DNA of 64,000 bases from assembly GCF_027912455.1 (NCBI RefSeq), contig NZ_CP115446.1, forward strand, positions 953,501-1,017,500. Direction: 5' to 3'. Numbering within the stretch: position 1 is the stretch's first letter; every line of letters begins with the position of its first letter. The notes beneath the pieces were generated by a model. That model worked only from the letters and a program-made list of their open reading frames with translations, was not told the origin of the DNA and searched no databases. Source of the DNA: Aurantiacibacter sp. MUD61 (lineage in GTDB: Bacteria; Pseudomonadota; Alphaproteobacteria; Sphingomonadales; Sphingomonadaceae). Position numbers and translations under genes: made by a program. Below, piece by piece: positions 33,705 through 43,862 of this stretch.

Positions 33705-36700
33705 ATGGATTTCAGCCAAATCTCCGCATGGTCGATCCGCAATCCGATCGTCCCGATCCTGGCCTTCATCGGCCTGATGCTGATGGGCATTTTCGCCTTT
33801 CAGGAGATGGATATTCAAGACAATCCGGATATCGAATTTCCGGTCGTGCAGGTGAGCATTTCGCAGCCCGGCGCCGCGCCGTCCGAAGTCGAAAACCAGA
33901 TCACCCAGCGCGTCGAAGCGGCGGTGGAAACGCTCGACGGCATTGAGAACATGTATTCCTCCGCCAGCGAGGGCAATTCCTTCACCAGCATCGAATTCGC
34001 GCTCGGCACCGACATCGCCGAAGCGGTGAATGAAGTAAAAAGCGAAATCGACAATATCCGTGGCGAATTGCCCGACGGCATTCTCGAGCCGCGCGTGTTC
34101 AAGCAGGCGACAAGCTCTCGCCCCATCGTGAGCTTTGGCGTTGCTGCCGATGACATGACGCTGGAGCAGCTGTCCTGGTTTATCGACGACACCGTCACCA
34201 AGGAATTGCTAACCGTCGACGGACTGGCCGAAGTCAGCCGCAGCGGCGGGGTGGACCGGGAAATCCTCGTTATCCTCGATCCGGCGCGCATGCAGTCGCT
34301 TGGCGTTACGGCCAGCCAGGTCAACGGCGCGCTGCGACAGGTCAATTTCAATGCCGCAGGCGGGCAGGCGGAAATCGCCGGATCGCGCCAGTCGGTCCGC
34401 GTGCTGGGCAATGCCGAGACTGCGTATGAGCTTTCGCAGATGCAGCTCAATCTCGGCGGTGGGCGCACGGTCAAGCTGGCCGATATCGCCTCGGTCAGGG
34501 ACAGCTACGGCGAAGTGCGCACGGTGGCCAAGGTCAACGGGCAGCAGGTTGTCACTTTCTCCATCACGCGTGCACGCGGCGAAAGCGATGTGCGCGTTTA
34601 TGACGAAGCGATGGAAGTGCTGGAGCGGGTCGAGGAAGCCAATCCCGGCGTGACTTTTACGCGGCTGTTCACCGAAGTCGACTATACCAAGGCCCAGTAT
34701 GAAAGCAGCATGGCTCTGCTCGTCGAGGGCGCTTTGCTGGCCGTCGTCGTCGTTTTCCTGTTCCTGCGTGACTGGCGCGCGACCCTGATCGCCGCGCTCG
34801 CTATCCCGCTATCGGCCGTTCCGACATTCTATTTCATGGAATGGCTCGGCTTCTCGCTCAACACGCTGTCGCTGCTGGCGCTGGGCCTTGTGGCCGGCGT
34901 GCTGGTGGATGATGCGATCGTGGAGATCGAGAACATCGTGCGCCATATGCGCATGGGCAAAAGCGCCTATCAAGCGAGTATAGACGCGGCGGACGAAATT
35001 GGCCTGCCCGTGGTCGCCACCACCTTCTGTATCGTCGCGGTCTTCCTGCCGGTTGGCCTGATGCCGGGCATTTCCGGGCAATTCTTCAAGAACTTCGGCC
35101 TCACCGTAGTGGTCGCCGTGCTGATGAGCCTTGCGGTGGCGCGAATGATCACGCCGATGGCGGCGGCTTACTTCCTGAAGGCCAAGGGTCAGGCTGAACA
35201 CGGCGGCGGCAAGTGGATGGACCGCTACATGGGCATGCTGCGCTGGTCGCTCGACACCACCGCTTTTGTCGCTGCACGCCGCCGCATCGGTTCGATCCGC
35301 AGCAGCAAGTTTCTGCCGGTGGCTGGTTACGTGGTCGCAGGCCTCGTCTTTCTTGTGCTCTTCTTGGATTATCTCGGCTTAATCGCTACTCCGGCTGCCG
35401 AGCCGACGGCCGATGGGGTAAGCGAGGATTCGGGCTCATTTTCTTGGTGGATGTATATCGCCTTGCCAATCTTCGCAGGGCTTGGCGCTTACATTATCGG
35501 CAGTCTCATCTTTACGATTGTCGGCCTTTTGCTTGGCTTTACGAACGAGCACGACTCAAACTTCGCTCGCCGCGCACGTTATCGTGCAGCCCGCCTCCTC
35601 GATCATCGAATCTGGATGATGCTTTTGGGCGTGGTTTCTCTCATCGCCTCGGTGTTCATTGCCGGATCGCTGCCGACTCAATTCTTCCCCGATGCCGATA
35701 GCGACTTCAGCCGCGTCAATGTCTCCATGGTGCCGGGCACCACGCTGGAGCAGACCGAAGCCGTTATCGACCGGATTTCCGCACGCTTGAGTGAGGAGCA
35801 GGAAGTGGCCGTTGCGCTCGGTATCGCCAATGAAGGTTCCGGACGGATCAGCCTAGTGCTGCGCGATGACCGTGTTCGCTCCAGCCTGCAATTCGAGCGT
35901 GAGATGACGCCGGTCCTGCAGGATATTCCCGATGCCCGCGTCAGCTTCCAGAATAACCAGGGCGGCGGCGGAGGCACGGGCCGTGCGATCTCCATCATGC
36001 TGTCCGGCTCTGATCCGGAACTGCTCGAAGAGACCGCGAACACTCTGGTCGAACAGATGGAGACCGTAGAGGGCGCCGTTGCACCACGGATCGAGCGCGA
36101 TTTGCAGCGTCCGGAGCTGCTGGTCACGTCGCGCGAGGATCTCGCCGCCAGCCTTGGCGTGACCACTGCTGCGCTCAGCCAGGCAATCCGCATCGCAACG
36201 CTCGGCGATATCGACCAGAACGCCGCGCGCTTTTCGCTTTCGGATCGCCAGATCCCCATCCGCGTGCGACTTTCCGGCACGGCCCGCCGCGATCTCTCGA
36301 CGATCGAGAACCTGCCGGTGCCCACTGCCAATGGTGGATCGGTGCCGCTTTCGCGTGTTGCGGATATATCGCTCGGCATGGGGCCAACTTCTATCGAGCG
36401 CTTCAACCAGAGCCGCCGCGTATTCGTTGGTCTCGACATGGCACCCAATGTGGCGCGCGGCGATGTGCTGACGGGTATTAATTCGCTGCCGATCATGGAG
36501 AATCTGCCCGCCGGTGTGTCAAACCAGCCGGTTGGCGCCGACGAGTGGCAGGCGGACCTTGCCCGAGACTTTCAGACTGCGCTGATAACCGGTCTTTTCC
36601 TCGTCTTCGCGGTTCTGGTGCTGCTGTATCGCCGCGTCGTTTCGCCGCTTGTGAACATGGCCTCGCTGCTTCTGGCGCCGCTTGGTGGTTTCGTAGCGCT

Positions 36701-37181
36701 AGTTATCGCCGGCTATATCCAGGGCTTTTCGACCGGCAATTTCGCGCCGCTGCCGATTTCCATGCCGGTGTTCATCGGGATGCTGCTGTTGCTCGGAATC
36801 GTGTCGAAGAACTCCATTCTACTGATCGATTTCGCGATCGAAGAGATGGAGCGGGGAACTGAAAAGCTCGCCGCCATCATGGAAGCAGGTCACAAGCGCG
36901 CGCAGCCGATCGTCATGACCACCGTCGCCATGACGGCAGGTATGGTTCCGACCGCGCTTTCGCTCGGCGGTGACAGCGCGTGGCGCGCACCCATGGGCAC
37001 CACGGTGATCGGCGGATTGATCCTCTCGACCGTGCTGACACTGGTGATTGTGCCTGCAGGTTTCAGCCTTGCCGATGGGATGGAAAAGAAGCTTGGCCCT
37101 TGGCTTCGCGATCGACTTCTGACCTATAAGCCGGGTGATGAAGCGAGCAACGGATCACCAGCTGCGCAGCCCGCAGAGTAA
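33705..37181 (+). CDS. Efflux RND transporter permease subunit with extra two-helix insertion
   Basis: A 1158-residue AcrB-type proton-driven exporter. Standard parts are the start WSIRNPIVPILAFIGLMLMG, the TM4 region with the proton-relay acidic pair (GVLVDDAIVEIENIVRHM), and the TM10-12 region (LLLGIVSKNSILLIDFAIEE). It is about 100 residues longer than usual because residues ~517-631 (35255-35600) interrupt the region between TM6 and TM7. That insertion has two more hydrophobic helices (FLPVAGYVVAGLVFLVLFL and SWWMYIALPIFAGLGAYIIG) and charged flanks. Substrate unknown. Confidence 0.9.
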   Translation: MDFSQISAWSIRNPIVPILAFIGLMLMGIFAFQEMDIQDNPDIEFPVVQVSISQPGAAPSEVENQITQRVEAAVETLDGIENMYSSASEGNSFTSIEFALGTDIAEAVNEVKSEIDNIRGELPDGILEPRVFKQATSSRPIVSFGVAADDMTLEQLSWFIDDTVTKELLTVDGLAEVSRSGGVDREILVILDPARMQSLGVTASQVNGALRQVNFNAAGGQAEIAGSRQSVRVLGNAETAYELSQMQLNLGGGRTVKLADIASVRDSYGEVRTVAKVNGQQVVTFSITRARGESDVRVYDEAMEVLERVEEANPGVTFTRLFTEVDYTKAQYESSMALLVEGALLAVVVVFLFLRDWRATLIAALAIPLSAVPTFYFMEWLGFSLNTLSLLALGLVAGVLVDDAIVEIENIVRHMRMGKSAYQASIDAADEIGLPVVATTFCIVAVFLPVGLMPGISGQFFKNFGLTVVVAVLMSLAVARMITPMAAAYFLKAKGQAEHGGGKWMDRYMGMLRWSLDTTAFVAARRRIGSIRSSKFLPVAGYVVAGLVFLVLFLDYLGLIATPAAEPTADGVSEDSGSFSWWMYIALPIFAGLGAYIIGSLIFTIVGLLLGFTNEHDSNFARRARYRAARLLDHRIWMMLLGVVSLIASVFIAGSLPTQFFPDADSDFSRVNVSMVPGTTLEQTEAVIDRISARLSEEQEVAVALGIANEGSGRISLVLRDDRVRSSLQFEREMTPVLQDIPDARVSFQNNQGGGGGTGRAISIMLSGSDPELLEETANTLVEQMETVEGAVAPRIERDLQRPELLVTSREDLAASLGVTTAALSQAIRIATLGDIDQNAARFSLSDRQIPIRVRLSGTARRDLSTIENLPVPTANGGSVPLSRVADISLGMGPTSIERFNQSRRVFVGLDMAPNVARGDVLTGINSLPIMENLPAGVSNQPVGADEWQADLARDFQTALITGLFLVFAVLVLLYRRVVSPLVNMASLLLAPLGGFVALVIAGYIQGFSTGNFAPLPISMPVFIGMLLLLGIVSKNSILLIDFAIEEMERGTEKLAAIMEAGHKRAQPIVMTTVAMTAGMVPTALSLGGDSAWRAPMGTTVIGGLILSTVLTLVIVPAGFSLADGMEKKLGPWLRDRLLTYKPGDEASNGSPAAQPAE

Positions 37182-37184
37182 CAG

Positions 37185-38444
37185 ATGGCGCTGATAGCCG
37201 CCGGAGCACCCCTGCCGCCTGACAAGGCGCGGCGCATGCGCATCACCGCAACGCTGATGCTGGTCGCAATGGCGGCGATCTTTTTCGGATCGCACCAGAT
37301 GCTGGGCGCGCATCCCGCCTGGGGTTATGTGAACGCCTTTGCAGAAGCCGCAATGGTGGGTGGGCTGGCGGACTGGTTCGCAGTGACCGCCTTGTTCCGC
37401 CACCCGATGGGCGTGCCCATCCCGCACACGGCAATCATTCCAAAAAACAAGGATCGCATCGCCGATACGATGGCGGCTTTCCTGCGCTCCAACTTCCTCA
37501 CTCCCGTCGTGGTGGCGCGGCGCATGCGCGAAATGAACGTTGCCAAGGCGGCGGGCGAATTTCTAACCAAAGGCGGCGGCGGAGAAGCGGGTCGCATTCG
37601 TGCGGGTGCAGGGCAGCTGTTCGTCGAATTGCTGGAATCGCTCGATCCGGACCGGCTTGGATTGCAGGTCAAGGCAGGGCTCGCCCGGCAGGCGGAGAAG
37701 CTCGATGTCTCGCCGCTGCTTGGCCGCGTGCTTCAAACCGCGATTGCCGACAATCGCCATCGCCCGCTGATCGACGGCTTCATCCGCTGGGCGGGTCTTA
37801 CGCTGGAAGACAATGAAGACATGGTCCGCGACATGGTTCAGCAACGCGCCAATGCCGTGATCCGCTGGACCGGGCTTGATGGGCGGCTGGCGGAGTCCGT
37901 TCTCAACGGCCTCTACAAGCTGCTCGCAGAAATGCATGTCGATCCGAACCATCCCGTGCGCGGCAAGGTGGAGGAAGGGCTCGCCAAGCTGGCGCAGGAT
38001 CTGCAGCACGATCCCGAAATGCGTGCCCGGGTGGAGCGGATGAAGAACGATTTGCTCGCCAACCCGGCGGTCGCAGACTGGTGGATGGGCGTGTGGGAGC
38101 GGATGCGCCTCTCGCTCATCGAAATGGTGCGCAACCCCGATGCGGCAATGTCCGGCCAGATGGGCTCGAGCCTTGCTGAACTGGGCAAGGCCTTGCAGAG
38201 CGATCCGGCGCTGCAAATTCAGGTCAACCGCTTCGCCCGGCGCACGCTGGTGGGCGTCGTCACGCGCTATGGCGAACAGATTGTCAGCCTGGTGTCCAAC
38301 ACGGTGAAAAGCTGGGATGCAGAAACGATTACTCTGCGCATCGAGCGCGCCGTTGGGCGCGACCTGCAGTTCATCCGTATCAACGGCACACTGGTGGGCG
38401 GGCTCGTCGGCCTCACCATCCATTTCCTGATCGAAGTGTTGTGA
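37185..38444 (+). CDS. DUF445 domain-containing protein (YjiN-like)
   Basis: A 419-residue membrane protein of the DUF445 family. An N-terminal hydrophobic helix is followed by the landmark EAAMVGGLADWFAVTALFRHPMG near residue 55 and a long helical region; a C-terminal helix (LVGGLVGLTIHFLIEVL) anchors it again. It follows the RND pump by 3 bp and overlaps the GNAT gene by 4 bp (GTGA). Function unknown. Confidence 0.88.
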   Translation: MALIAAGAPLPPDKARRMRITATLMLVAMAAIFFGSHQMLGAHPAWGYVNAFAEAAMVGGLADWFAVTALFRHPMGVPIPHTAIIPKNKDRIADTMAAFLRSNFLTPVVVARRMREMNVAKAAGEFLTKGGGGEAGRIRAGAGQLFVELLESLDPDRLGLQVKAGLARQAEKLDVSPLLGRVLQTAIADNRHRPLIDGFIRWAGLTLEDNEDMVRDMVQQRANAVIRWTGLDGRLAESVLNGLYKLLAEMHVDPNHPVRGKVEEGLAKLAQDLQHDPEMRARVERMKNDLLANPAVADWWMGVWERMRLSLIEMVRNPDAAMSGQMGSSLAELGKALQSDPALQIQVNRFARRTLVGVVTRYGEQIVSLVSNTVKSWDAETITLRIERAVGRDLQFIRINGTLVGGLVGLTIHFLIEVL

Positions 38445-38983
38445 CCGTTCTCGACGCGTCCAAACCCATGCTGGTGACCGAGCGGCTCGAGCTATGGCTG
38501 CCGAAGCCGCAGGATATGGACGCGATGTTCGATATTGTGTCCGATTCGCAAACGCAGCGTTTCCTGGGGCCGACACCGACCTATCCTGATCATGTCACCC
38601 GCTTTTCGCGCAATGCCGGCAGCTGGGCGCTTTACGGATACGGCATGTTCCTGCTGCGCCGTCGCGGTGATGCGGAGCTGATCGGCAATTGCGGGATTTT
38701 CTTCTCGCATCGCGGTTTGGGCGAGGATTTCGACAGCCGCCCGGAAGCAGGCTGGATCATCGCCGCGCCGCATACCGGGAAAGGCTACGCGAGCGAGGCC
38801 ATGCAGGCCGTGATGCAATGGTTTGATAGGGAGCACGCCAGCGAGACGGTGTGCCTGATCACTTTGGGCAATGATCCGTCATTCCGCCTGGCGGAAAAGC
38901 TCGGTTTTCGCGATTTGCGGAAAGCCGAAATGCCGGGCGGCGATGCGGTGCAATTGCTCCGCAGGCCACCGCCCGGCGCTTAG
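38441..38983 (+). CDS. GNAT family N-acetyltransferase (RimJ/RimL type)
   Basis: A 180-residue acetyltransferase. The opening VTERLELWLPKPQDMDAM and the acetyl-CoA region EAGWIIAAPHTGKGYASEAMQAVMQW are typical of the RimJ/RimL branch. It starts with GTG inside the DUF445 stop. The acceptor is unknown. Confidence 0.88.
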   Translation: MTVLDASKPMLVTERLELWLPKPQDMDAMFDIVSDSQTQRFLGPTPTYPDHVTRFSRNAGSWALYGYGMFLLRRRGDAELIGNCGIFFSHRGLGEDFDSRPEAGWIIAAPHTGKGYASEAMQAVMQWFDREHASETVCLITLGNDPSFRLAEKLGFRDLRKAEMPGGDAVQLLRRPPPGA

Positions 38984-38985
38984 CT

Positions 38986-39921
38986 TTACAGCTTCTCAGT
39001 CAGTTCCGGGACGGCATTGAACAGATCGGCGACAAGGCCGATGTCCGCAACCTGGAAGATCGGTGCATCGGGATCCTTGTTGATCGCAACGATCGTCTTG
39101 GAATCCTTCATACCCGCAAGGTGCTGGATCGCACCGGAGATACCGATGGCGATGTAGACTTCGGGCGCGACGATCTTGCCGGTCTGGCCGACCTGATAAT
39201 CATTGGGCACATAGCCAGCGTCCACCGCAGCGCGCGAGGCACCGATGGCAGCGCCGAGTTTGTCGGCGAGCGGGGTAATGTACTGTTCGAAAGTCTCGCC
39301 GTCCTTCAGCGCACGACCGCCGGATACGACGATGCCTGCGCTGGTCAGTTCGGGACGGTCGCTTTCGACCGCGTCGAGCTTCACGAATTCGCTGTTGCCG
39401 TCACCCGTGGGGCCGGAAACCTCGTCCACATCGGCGCTGCCGCCGGTGGCTTCGGCCTTGTCGAAGGCAGTGGTGCGCACGGTGATCACGCGTTTCGCGT
39501 CCGAGCTTTCGACGGTCGCAATCGCATTACCTGCGTAGATCGGGCGCTTGAACGTGGTCGGGCCTTCAATCGCAATGATGTCGGACACCTGCATCACGTC
39601 GAGCAGCGCGGCGACGCGCGGCATCACGTTCTTGCCGGTGGTGGTGGCAGGCGCGAGGATCGCCTCATAGCCATCGGCAAGGCTGACGATCAGCGGTGCG
39701 ACGTTTTCCGGCAGCTGGTGGGCATAGGCTGCATCCACGGCGCGCAGCACCTTGGACACACCGGCAATCTGAGCAGCGGCACCGGCGGCTGCACCGGCAT
39801 CATCGCCGCCTGCAACCAATACGTGCACATCACCGCCCAGCTGGCCTGCAGCGGTTACTGCGGAAAGGGTAGCGTCGGCGATTTCGCCGCCATTGTGTTC
39901 GGCAATTACAAGAGCAGTCAT
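38986..39921 (-). CDS. etfA: Electron transfer flavoprotein subunit alpha
   Basis: A 311-residue ETF alpha chain. The C-terminal FAD domain is clear: [50 protein letters not shown] and [16 protein letters not shown]. With EtfB it carries electrons from acyl-CoA and related dehydrogenases to the quinone pool. It is directly downstream of etfB. Confidence 0.95.
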   Translation of the reverse strand: MTALVIAEHNGGEIADATLSAVTAAGQLGGDVHVLVAGGDDAGAAAGAAAQIAGVSKVLRAVDAAYAHQLPENVAPLIVSLADGYEAILAPATTTGKNVMPRVAALLDVMQVSDIIAIEGPTTFKRPIYAGNAIATVESSDAKRVITVRTTAFDKAEATGGSADVDEVSGPTGDGNSEFVKLDAVESDRPELTSAGIVVSGGRALKDGETFEQYITPLADKLGAAIGASRAAVDAGYVPNDYQVGQTGKIVAPEVYIAIGISGAIQHLAGMKDSKTIVAINKDPDAPIFQVADIGLVADLFNAVPELTEKL

Positions 39922-40668
39922 TTAGGCAACTCCCAGAGCTTTGAGCTTGGCGACGAGCGCATCCACGTCTTCGACGATTTCGCCGGCCTGGCGGACGGGC
40001 GGTTCGGAGACGTTCGAGGTGGCAAGGCGCGGTGACACATCGACGCCGTAATCGTCGGGCGTCTTGGTATCGAGCGGCTTCTTCTTCGCCTTCATGATGT
40101 TGGGCAGCGACGCATAGCGCGGCTCATTCAGGCGCAAATCGGTGGTGATGATGGCCGGAAGATCGAGCTTCACAGTCTCGAGACCGCCATCGACTTCGCG
40201 CGTGACATGCACGCTTTCCCCGTCGATTTCGACCTTGCTGGCGAAGGTGCCCTGCGGGCGACCCATCAGCGCAGCGAGCATCTGGCCGGTCTGGTTGGAA
40301 TCGTCGTCAATTGCCTGCTTGCCCAGCATTACGATGCCCGGGCCTTCTTCCTCGGCAATGGCCTTGAGGATCTTGGCGACGGCAAGCGGCTCCACATCGG
40401 TATCTGTCTCGACCAGGATCGCGCGGTCTGCACCCATTGCGAGGGCCGTGCGCAGCGTTTCCTGAGCCTTTGCCGGGCCGATCGAAACCGCGATGATTTC
40501 TTCAGCCTTGCCAGCCTCTTTCAGGCGAATCGCTTCTTCGACGGCGATTTCGCAAAACGGGTTCATGCTCATTTTGACGTTGGCCAGGTCTACGCCTGAT
40601 CCATCCGCTTTTACGCGAGGCTTCACGTTGTAATCGATTACCCGTTTGACCGGGACCAGAATTTTCAT
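39922..40668 (-). CDS. etfB: Electron transfer flavoprotein subunit beta
   Basis: A 248-residue ETF beta chain from ATG 40668, which gives the family start [18 protein letters not shown] and has AGGGAAA upstream. The AMP-binding region ([21 protein letters not shown]) and the C-terminal recognition loop are present. The frame is open to 40752 but that part is the leader with the palindromic operator. Confidence 0.95.
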   Translation of the reverse strand: MKILVPVKRVIDYNVKPRVKADGSGVDLANVKMSMNPFCEIAVEEAIRLKEAGKAEEIIAVSIGPAKAQETLRTALAMGADRAILVETDTDVEPLAVAKILKAIAEEEGPGIVMLGKQAIDDDSNQTGQMLAALMGRPQGTFASKVEIDGESVHVTREVDGGLETVKLDLPAIITTDLRLNEPRYASLPNIMKAKKKPLDTKTPDDYGVDVSPRLATSNVSEPPVRQAGEIVEDVDALVAKLKALGVA

Positions 40669-40715
40669 CGGGTTTTCCCTCATTCCAGAAATTGTCTGCC
40701 GCTTATGTAAGCAAG

Positions 40716-40731
40716 TTGACGTATAGGTCAA
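40716..40731. promoter_or_regulatory. Palindromic operator upstream of etfBA (MerR/LiuR-like)
   Basis: TTGACGTATAGGTCAA is a 16-bp palindrome with one mismatched pair, 48 bp before the etfB start. It resembles sites of the MerR-family regulator LiuR, which controls branched-chain amino acid and acyl-CoA catabolism and often etf genes in proteobacteria. The match to LiuR is from memory of the motif type. Confidence 0.45.
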
Positions 40732-40800
40732 GCAGAACTCTTTGCCTGCCATGGCGTTGGCCTATAGCAATGTCGTCCCCGGTTTAAGAGGGATTGCCAT

Positions 40801-41700
40801 ATGAGATATACGCTTTTCGCCCTCACCCTGTTCCTGCTGCCTTTTTGCGCCGCACAAGTGGAAGCTCAGGAAACGCGCATTGCGCCAGAAGGGCACGTTC
40901 CCCCGGCCGCGACGCTGGACGATGTCGCCTTTCTCACCGGCCAGTGGAGCGGCGATGGCATTCAGGGCCAACCCGCGCACGAATCGTGGCTCCCGCCGAC
41001 CGGCAACACCATGGTGGGCATCTTCGTACAGCAAGATGGCGATGGCGGACTGATGTTCACCGAACACATGTATATCCGCGAAGTGGACGGCTCGCTGCAG
41101 GTCAGCCTCAAGCATTTCAACGGCGACCTCACCGGGTGGGAAGAGCGGGACGAAATGCTCACATGGCGGCTTGTGTCGACAGAGCCTTGCGCTGCCTATT
41201 TCAGTGGCCTCACCTATCGCTGTGCCAACGGCGAGAATACCGATGACGGCATCCTCGTCGCGGTGCGTATGCGCAGCGAGGGCGATGAGATCAGCGAGCT
41301 CGTCTTCAATTTCGCGCCAATGGCCGATGAGGCTGCGGCTCGCGGCAATCCTTGCGCAGATACGGCAACGACGATCGATACGAATGAATGCTATATGGGC
41401 GTGCTCGAAGCGGCGGAAGAAAGACGCGCCGAATATCTTGCCGCAGCGCAGGCCCGCTATCCCAATGATGCCGAATTGCAGCAGGACATTGCCGCGGCCA
41501 ACGCGGCCTACAGCGAATACGTCGATGCTGAGTGCGGCGCGGTATACGATTACTGGATTTCAGGCAGCATCCGCAATGTGATGGCGCTGACCTGCCAGAT
41601 CAGGCTGGCCGATCAGGCGACACACAACATCTGGCGGAATTGGCTGACCTATATGGATTCGAGCCCGCCAATCCTGCCGGAGCCCGAACCCACACTGTAA
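40801..41700 (+). CDS. DUF6265 and LprI-like two-domain secreted protein
   Basis: A 299-residue protein with a signal peptide ending near VEAQE. Residues 35-190 resemble the DUF6265 beta-barrel domain ([35 protein letters not shown]). Residues ~205-285 resemble the lysozyme-inhibitor LprI/DUF1311 domain: [20 protein letters not shown], a conserved Cys pattern and [17 protein letters not shown]. The fusion would place a possible lysozyme-binding module in the periplasm. Each domain call is moderate. Confidence 0.65.
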   Translation: MRYTLFALTLFLLPFCAAQVEAQETRIAPEGHVPPAATLDDVAFLTGQWSGDGIQGQPAHESWLPPTGNTMVGIFVQQDGDGGLMFTEHMYIREVDGSLQVSLKHFNGDLTGWEERDEMLTWRLVSTEPCAAYFSGLTYRCANGENTDDGILVAVRMRSEGDEISELVFNFAPMADEAAARGNPCADTATTIDTNECYMGVLEAAEERRAEYLAAAQARYPNDAELQQDIAAANAAYSEYVDAECGAVYDYWISGSIRNVMALTCQIRLADQATHNIWRNWLTYMDSSPPILPEPEPTL

Positions 41701-41713
41701 ACGACTTGGCCGA

Positions 41714-42913
41714 TCAGGCGGCCTGCTTGACCTCTGCAACGATCTTCTTGGCGGCATCGCCCAGATCGTCTGCCGGGATAATCGGCAGGCCGGAATTGGC
41801 GAGGATGTCCTTGCCTTCCTGCACATTGGTGCCTTCGAGGCGGACGACCAGCGGTACGTCCAGCTCGACTTCCTTGGCCGCGATTACAATGCCTTCTGCG
41901 ATGGTATCGCAGCGCATGATGCCCCCGAAGATGTTGACGAGGATACCCTTCACTGCCGGATCGGACAGAATGATCTTGAACGCTGCCGTCACCTTTTCGG
42001 TCGTCGCGCCGCCGCCCACGTCGAGGAAGTTGGCGGGGAAGGAGCCGTTCAGTTTGATGATATCCATCGTCGCCATGGCGAGGCCTGCGCCATTGACCAT
42101 GCAGCCGATGTCGCCATCGAGTTTAATGTAGGCGAGGTCGTGCTTGCCGGCTTCGACTTCCATCGGATCTTCTTCGGTCTCGTCACGCATCGCTTCCACA
42201 TCGGGGTGGCGATAGAGAGCGTTCGAATCGAAGCTCATCTTGGTGTCGAGCACCAGCAGCTCGCCGCCTTCGGTTTCCACCAGCGGGTTGATTTCGAGCA
42301 TGTCGCAATCAAGCGTCGTGAATGCCTTGTAGAGCTTCTTGGAAAGCTTTTGCGCTTCCTTGGCGAGCGCACCGTCCAGCTTCAGCGCGAAGGCCACCGC
42401 ACGGCCATGATGCGGCATGAAGCCGGTGGCCGGGTCGATAGTGATGGTGGCGATCTTGTCGGGCGTGTTGTGCGCGACGTCTTCGATGTCCATGCCGCCT
42501 TCTGTGGAGACGATCATGGCCACACGGCTCGTCTCACGATCGACGACCATGGAGAGGTAGTATTCCTTGGCGATATCGACGCCATCTGTCACGTAGAGGC
42601 GGTTGACCTGCTTGCCTTCATCGCCCGTCTGCACCGTCACCAGCGTATTGCCGAGCATTTCCTTGGCGTCGGATTCTACGTCGTCCACGCTCTTCGCCAA
42701 GCGAACCCCGCCTTTCGCGTCAGCGCCCAGCTCGGCAAACTTGCCCTTGCCACGGCCACCGGCGTGAATCTGCGCCTTTACGACGTATAGCGGGCCGGGG
42801 AGCTTCTTCGCGCCTTCAACGGCTTCCTCAACGCTGGTGGCGGGATAGCCCGTGGGTACGCCAATATCGAATTTCGCCAGCAGTTCCTTGGCCTGATATT
42901 CGTGAATATTCAT
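41714..42913 (-). CDS. sucC: ADP-forming succinate-CoA ligase subunit beta
   Basis: A 399-residue ATP-grasp subunit of the TCA cycle enzyme. It has [32 protein letters not shown] and [15 protein letters not shown]. The C-terminal domain with [15 protein letters not shown] is complete. sucD is not adjacent; it is often placed elsewhere in sphingomonads. Confidence 0.96.
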   Translation of the reverse strand: MNIHEYQAKELLAKFDIGVPTGYPATSVEEAVEGAKKLPGPLYVVKAQIHAGGRGKGKFAELGADAKGGVRLAKSVDDVESDAKEMLGNTLVTVQTGDEGKQVNRLYVTDGVDIAKEYYLSMVVDRETSRVAMIVSTEGGMDIEDVAHNTPDKIATITIDPATGFMPHHGRAVAFALKLDGALAKEAQKLSKKLYKAFTTLDCDMLEINPLVETEGGELLVLDTKMSFDSNALYRHPDVEAMRDETEEDPMEVEAGKHDLAYIKLDGDIGCMVNGAGLAMATMDIIKLNGSFPANFLDVGGGATTEKVTAAFKIILSDPAVKGILVNIFGGIMRCDTIAEGIVIAAKEVELDVPLVVRLEGTNVQEGKDILANSGLPIIPADDLGDAAKKIVAEVKQAA

Positions 42914-43019
42914 GAGGGGATTGCTTTCCTGTCACGAGAAGAGAGTTGTTGCGCCGCGCTAAAGCATCATCGCAGCGTCCTTGCAAACCCTACATTCGTC
43001 GATCATCTGATAGGGACAC

Positions 43020-43796
43020 ATGATCGACAGTATGAAACTCGAACAAATCTGCCGCGAGGCGGGCCATATGGCCCTTCGCCGATGGCCTGGACACGGGCAT
43101 GATCTGAAAACATGGGAAAAATCTCCCGGCAACCCCGTTTGCGAGGCGGATCTTGAAGTCGATGCCTTTCTGCGCCGCGAATTGAACGCTCTGCTGCCCG
43201 CAGCCGGCTGGCTTTCCGAAGAAACTGCCGATGATGAAAAGCGACTCGAAAAAGGGCTTACCTGGCTGGTCGACCCGATCGACGGGACGCGCGATTTCAT
43301 CCGCGGCCGTACGGGCTGGGCGGTCAGCGTGGCGCTGATCAGCGGTGGGCGACCCCTGATCGGCACACTGATCGCTCCGGCGCGCGATGAAGTCTGGTCG
43401 GCAACGGCTGGCAAAGGCGCATGGCGCAATGGCGAAAGGCTGCGGGCCAGCACGCGCACCCGTTTTTCGGGCGCCCGCGTCCCCGTGCATGATTTGCCCA
43501 AGGAAGACCGCGACCTCACCAAGGTCGAGCAGCCCAATTCCATCGCGCTGCGCGTGGCCATGGTCGCCAATGATGAAGCCGATCTCGTTGCCACGCTGCG
43601 CTGGGGCTACGAGTGGGATATTGGCGCCGCTGCCCTCATCGCGCGCGAAGCAGGAGCAGCGGTGACAGACGCCTTCGGTGCGCCTCTGGCCTACAACAAG
43701 CGCGATCCGCGCGCCTTCGGATTGCTGGCGACTGCGCCTGCGATTCATGCCGATGCTGTCGATCGCCTCGCCGAGCGCGCGGCGCGGCTTTCCTGA
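43020..43796 (+). CDS. 3'(2'),5'-bisphosphate nucleotidase CysQ-like (inositol monophosphatase family)
   Basis: A 258-residue Mg-dependent phosphatase. Metal motifs are visible: EE in WLSEETADD, DPIDGTRDF, and the C-terminal WDIGAAALIAREAG. ATG at 43020 or 43032 are both possible. CysQ recycles 3'-phosphoadenosine 5'-phosphate; inositol monophosphatase activity is the alternative. Divergent from sucC. Confidence 0.85.
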   Translation: MIDSMKLEQICREAGHMALRRWPGHGHDLKTWEKSPGNPVCEADLEVDAFLRRELNALLPAAGWLSEETADDEKRLEKGLTWLVDPIDGTRDFIRGRTGWAVSVALISGGRPLIGTLIAPARDEVWSATAGKGAWRNGERLRASTRTRFSGARVPVHDLPKEDRDLTKVEQPNSIALRVAMVANDEADLVATLRWGYEWDIGAAALIAREAGAAVTDAFGAPLAYNKRDPRAFGLLATAPAIHADAVDRLAERAARLS

Positions 43797-43813
43797 GGCT
43801 GGCGCAAAGAAAA

Positions 43814-43836
43814 AGGGGCGCCCGAAAGACGCCCCT
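43814..43836 (-). terminator. Rho-independent terminator of the OmpA-family gene
   Basis: Read on the minus strand, the stem AGGGGCG (43836-43830) pairs with CGCCCCT (43820-43814) and is followed by TTTTCTTT. It lies 27 bp after the OmpA-family stop, between convergent genes. Confidence 0.8.
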
Positions 43837-43862
43837 CTATCAATTCAGATTGCAGAGTCGCT

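Noticed and set aside
32634-33818. Minus-strand open frame (394 codons) opposite the RND adaptor
   Set aside because: Antisense shadow; no signal, domain or operon logic.
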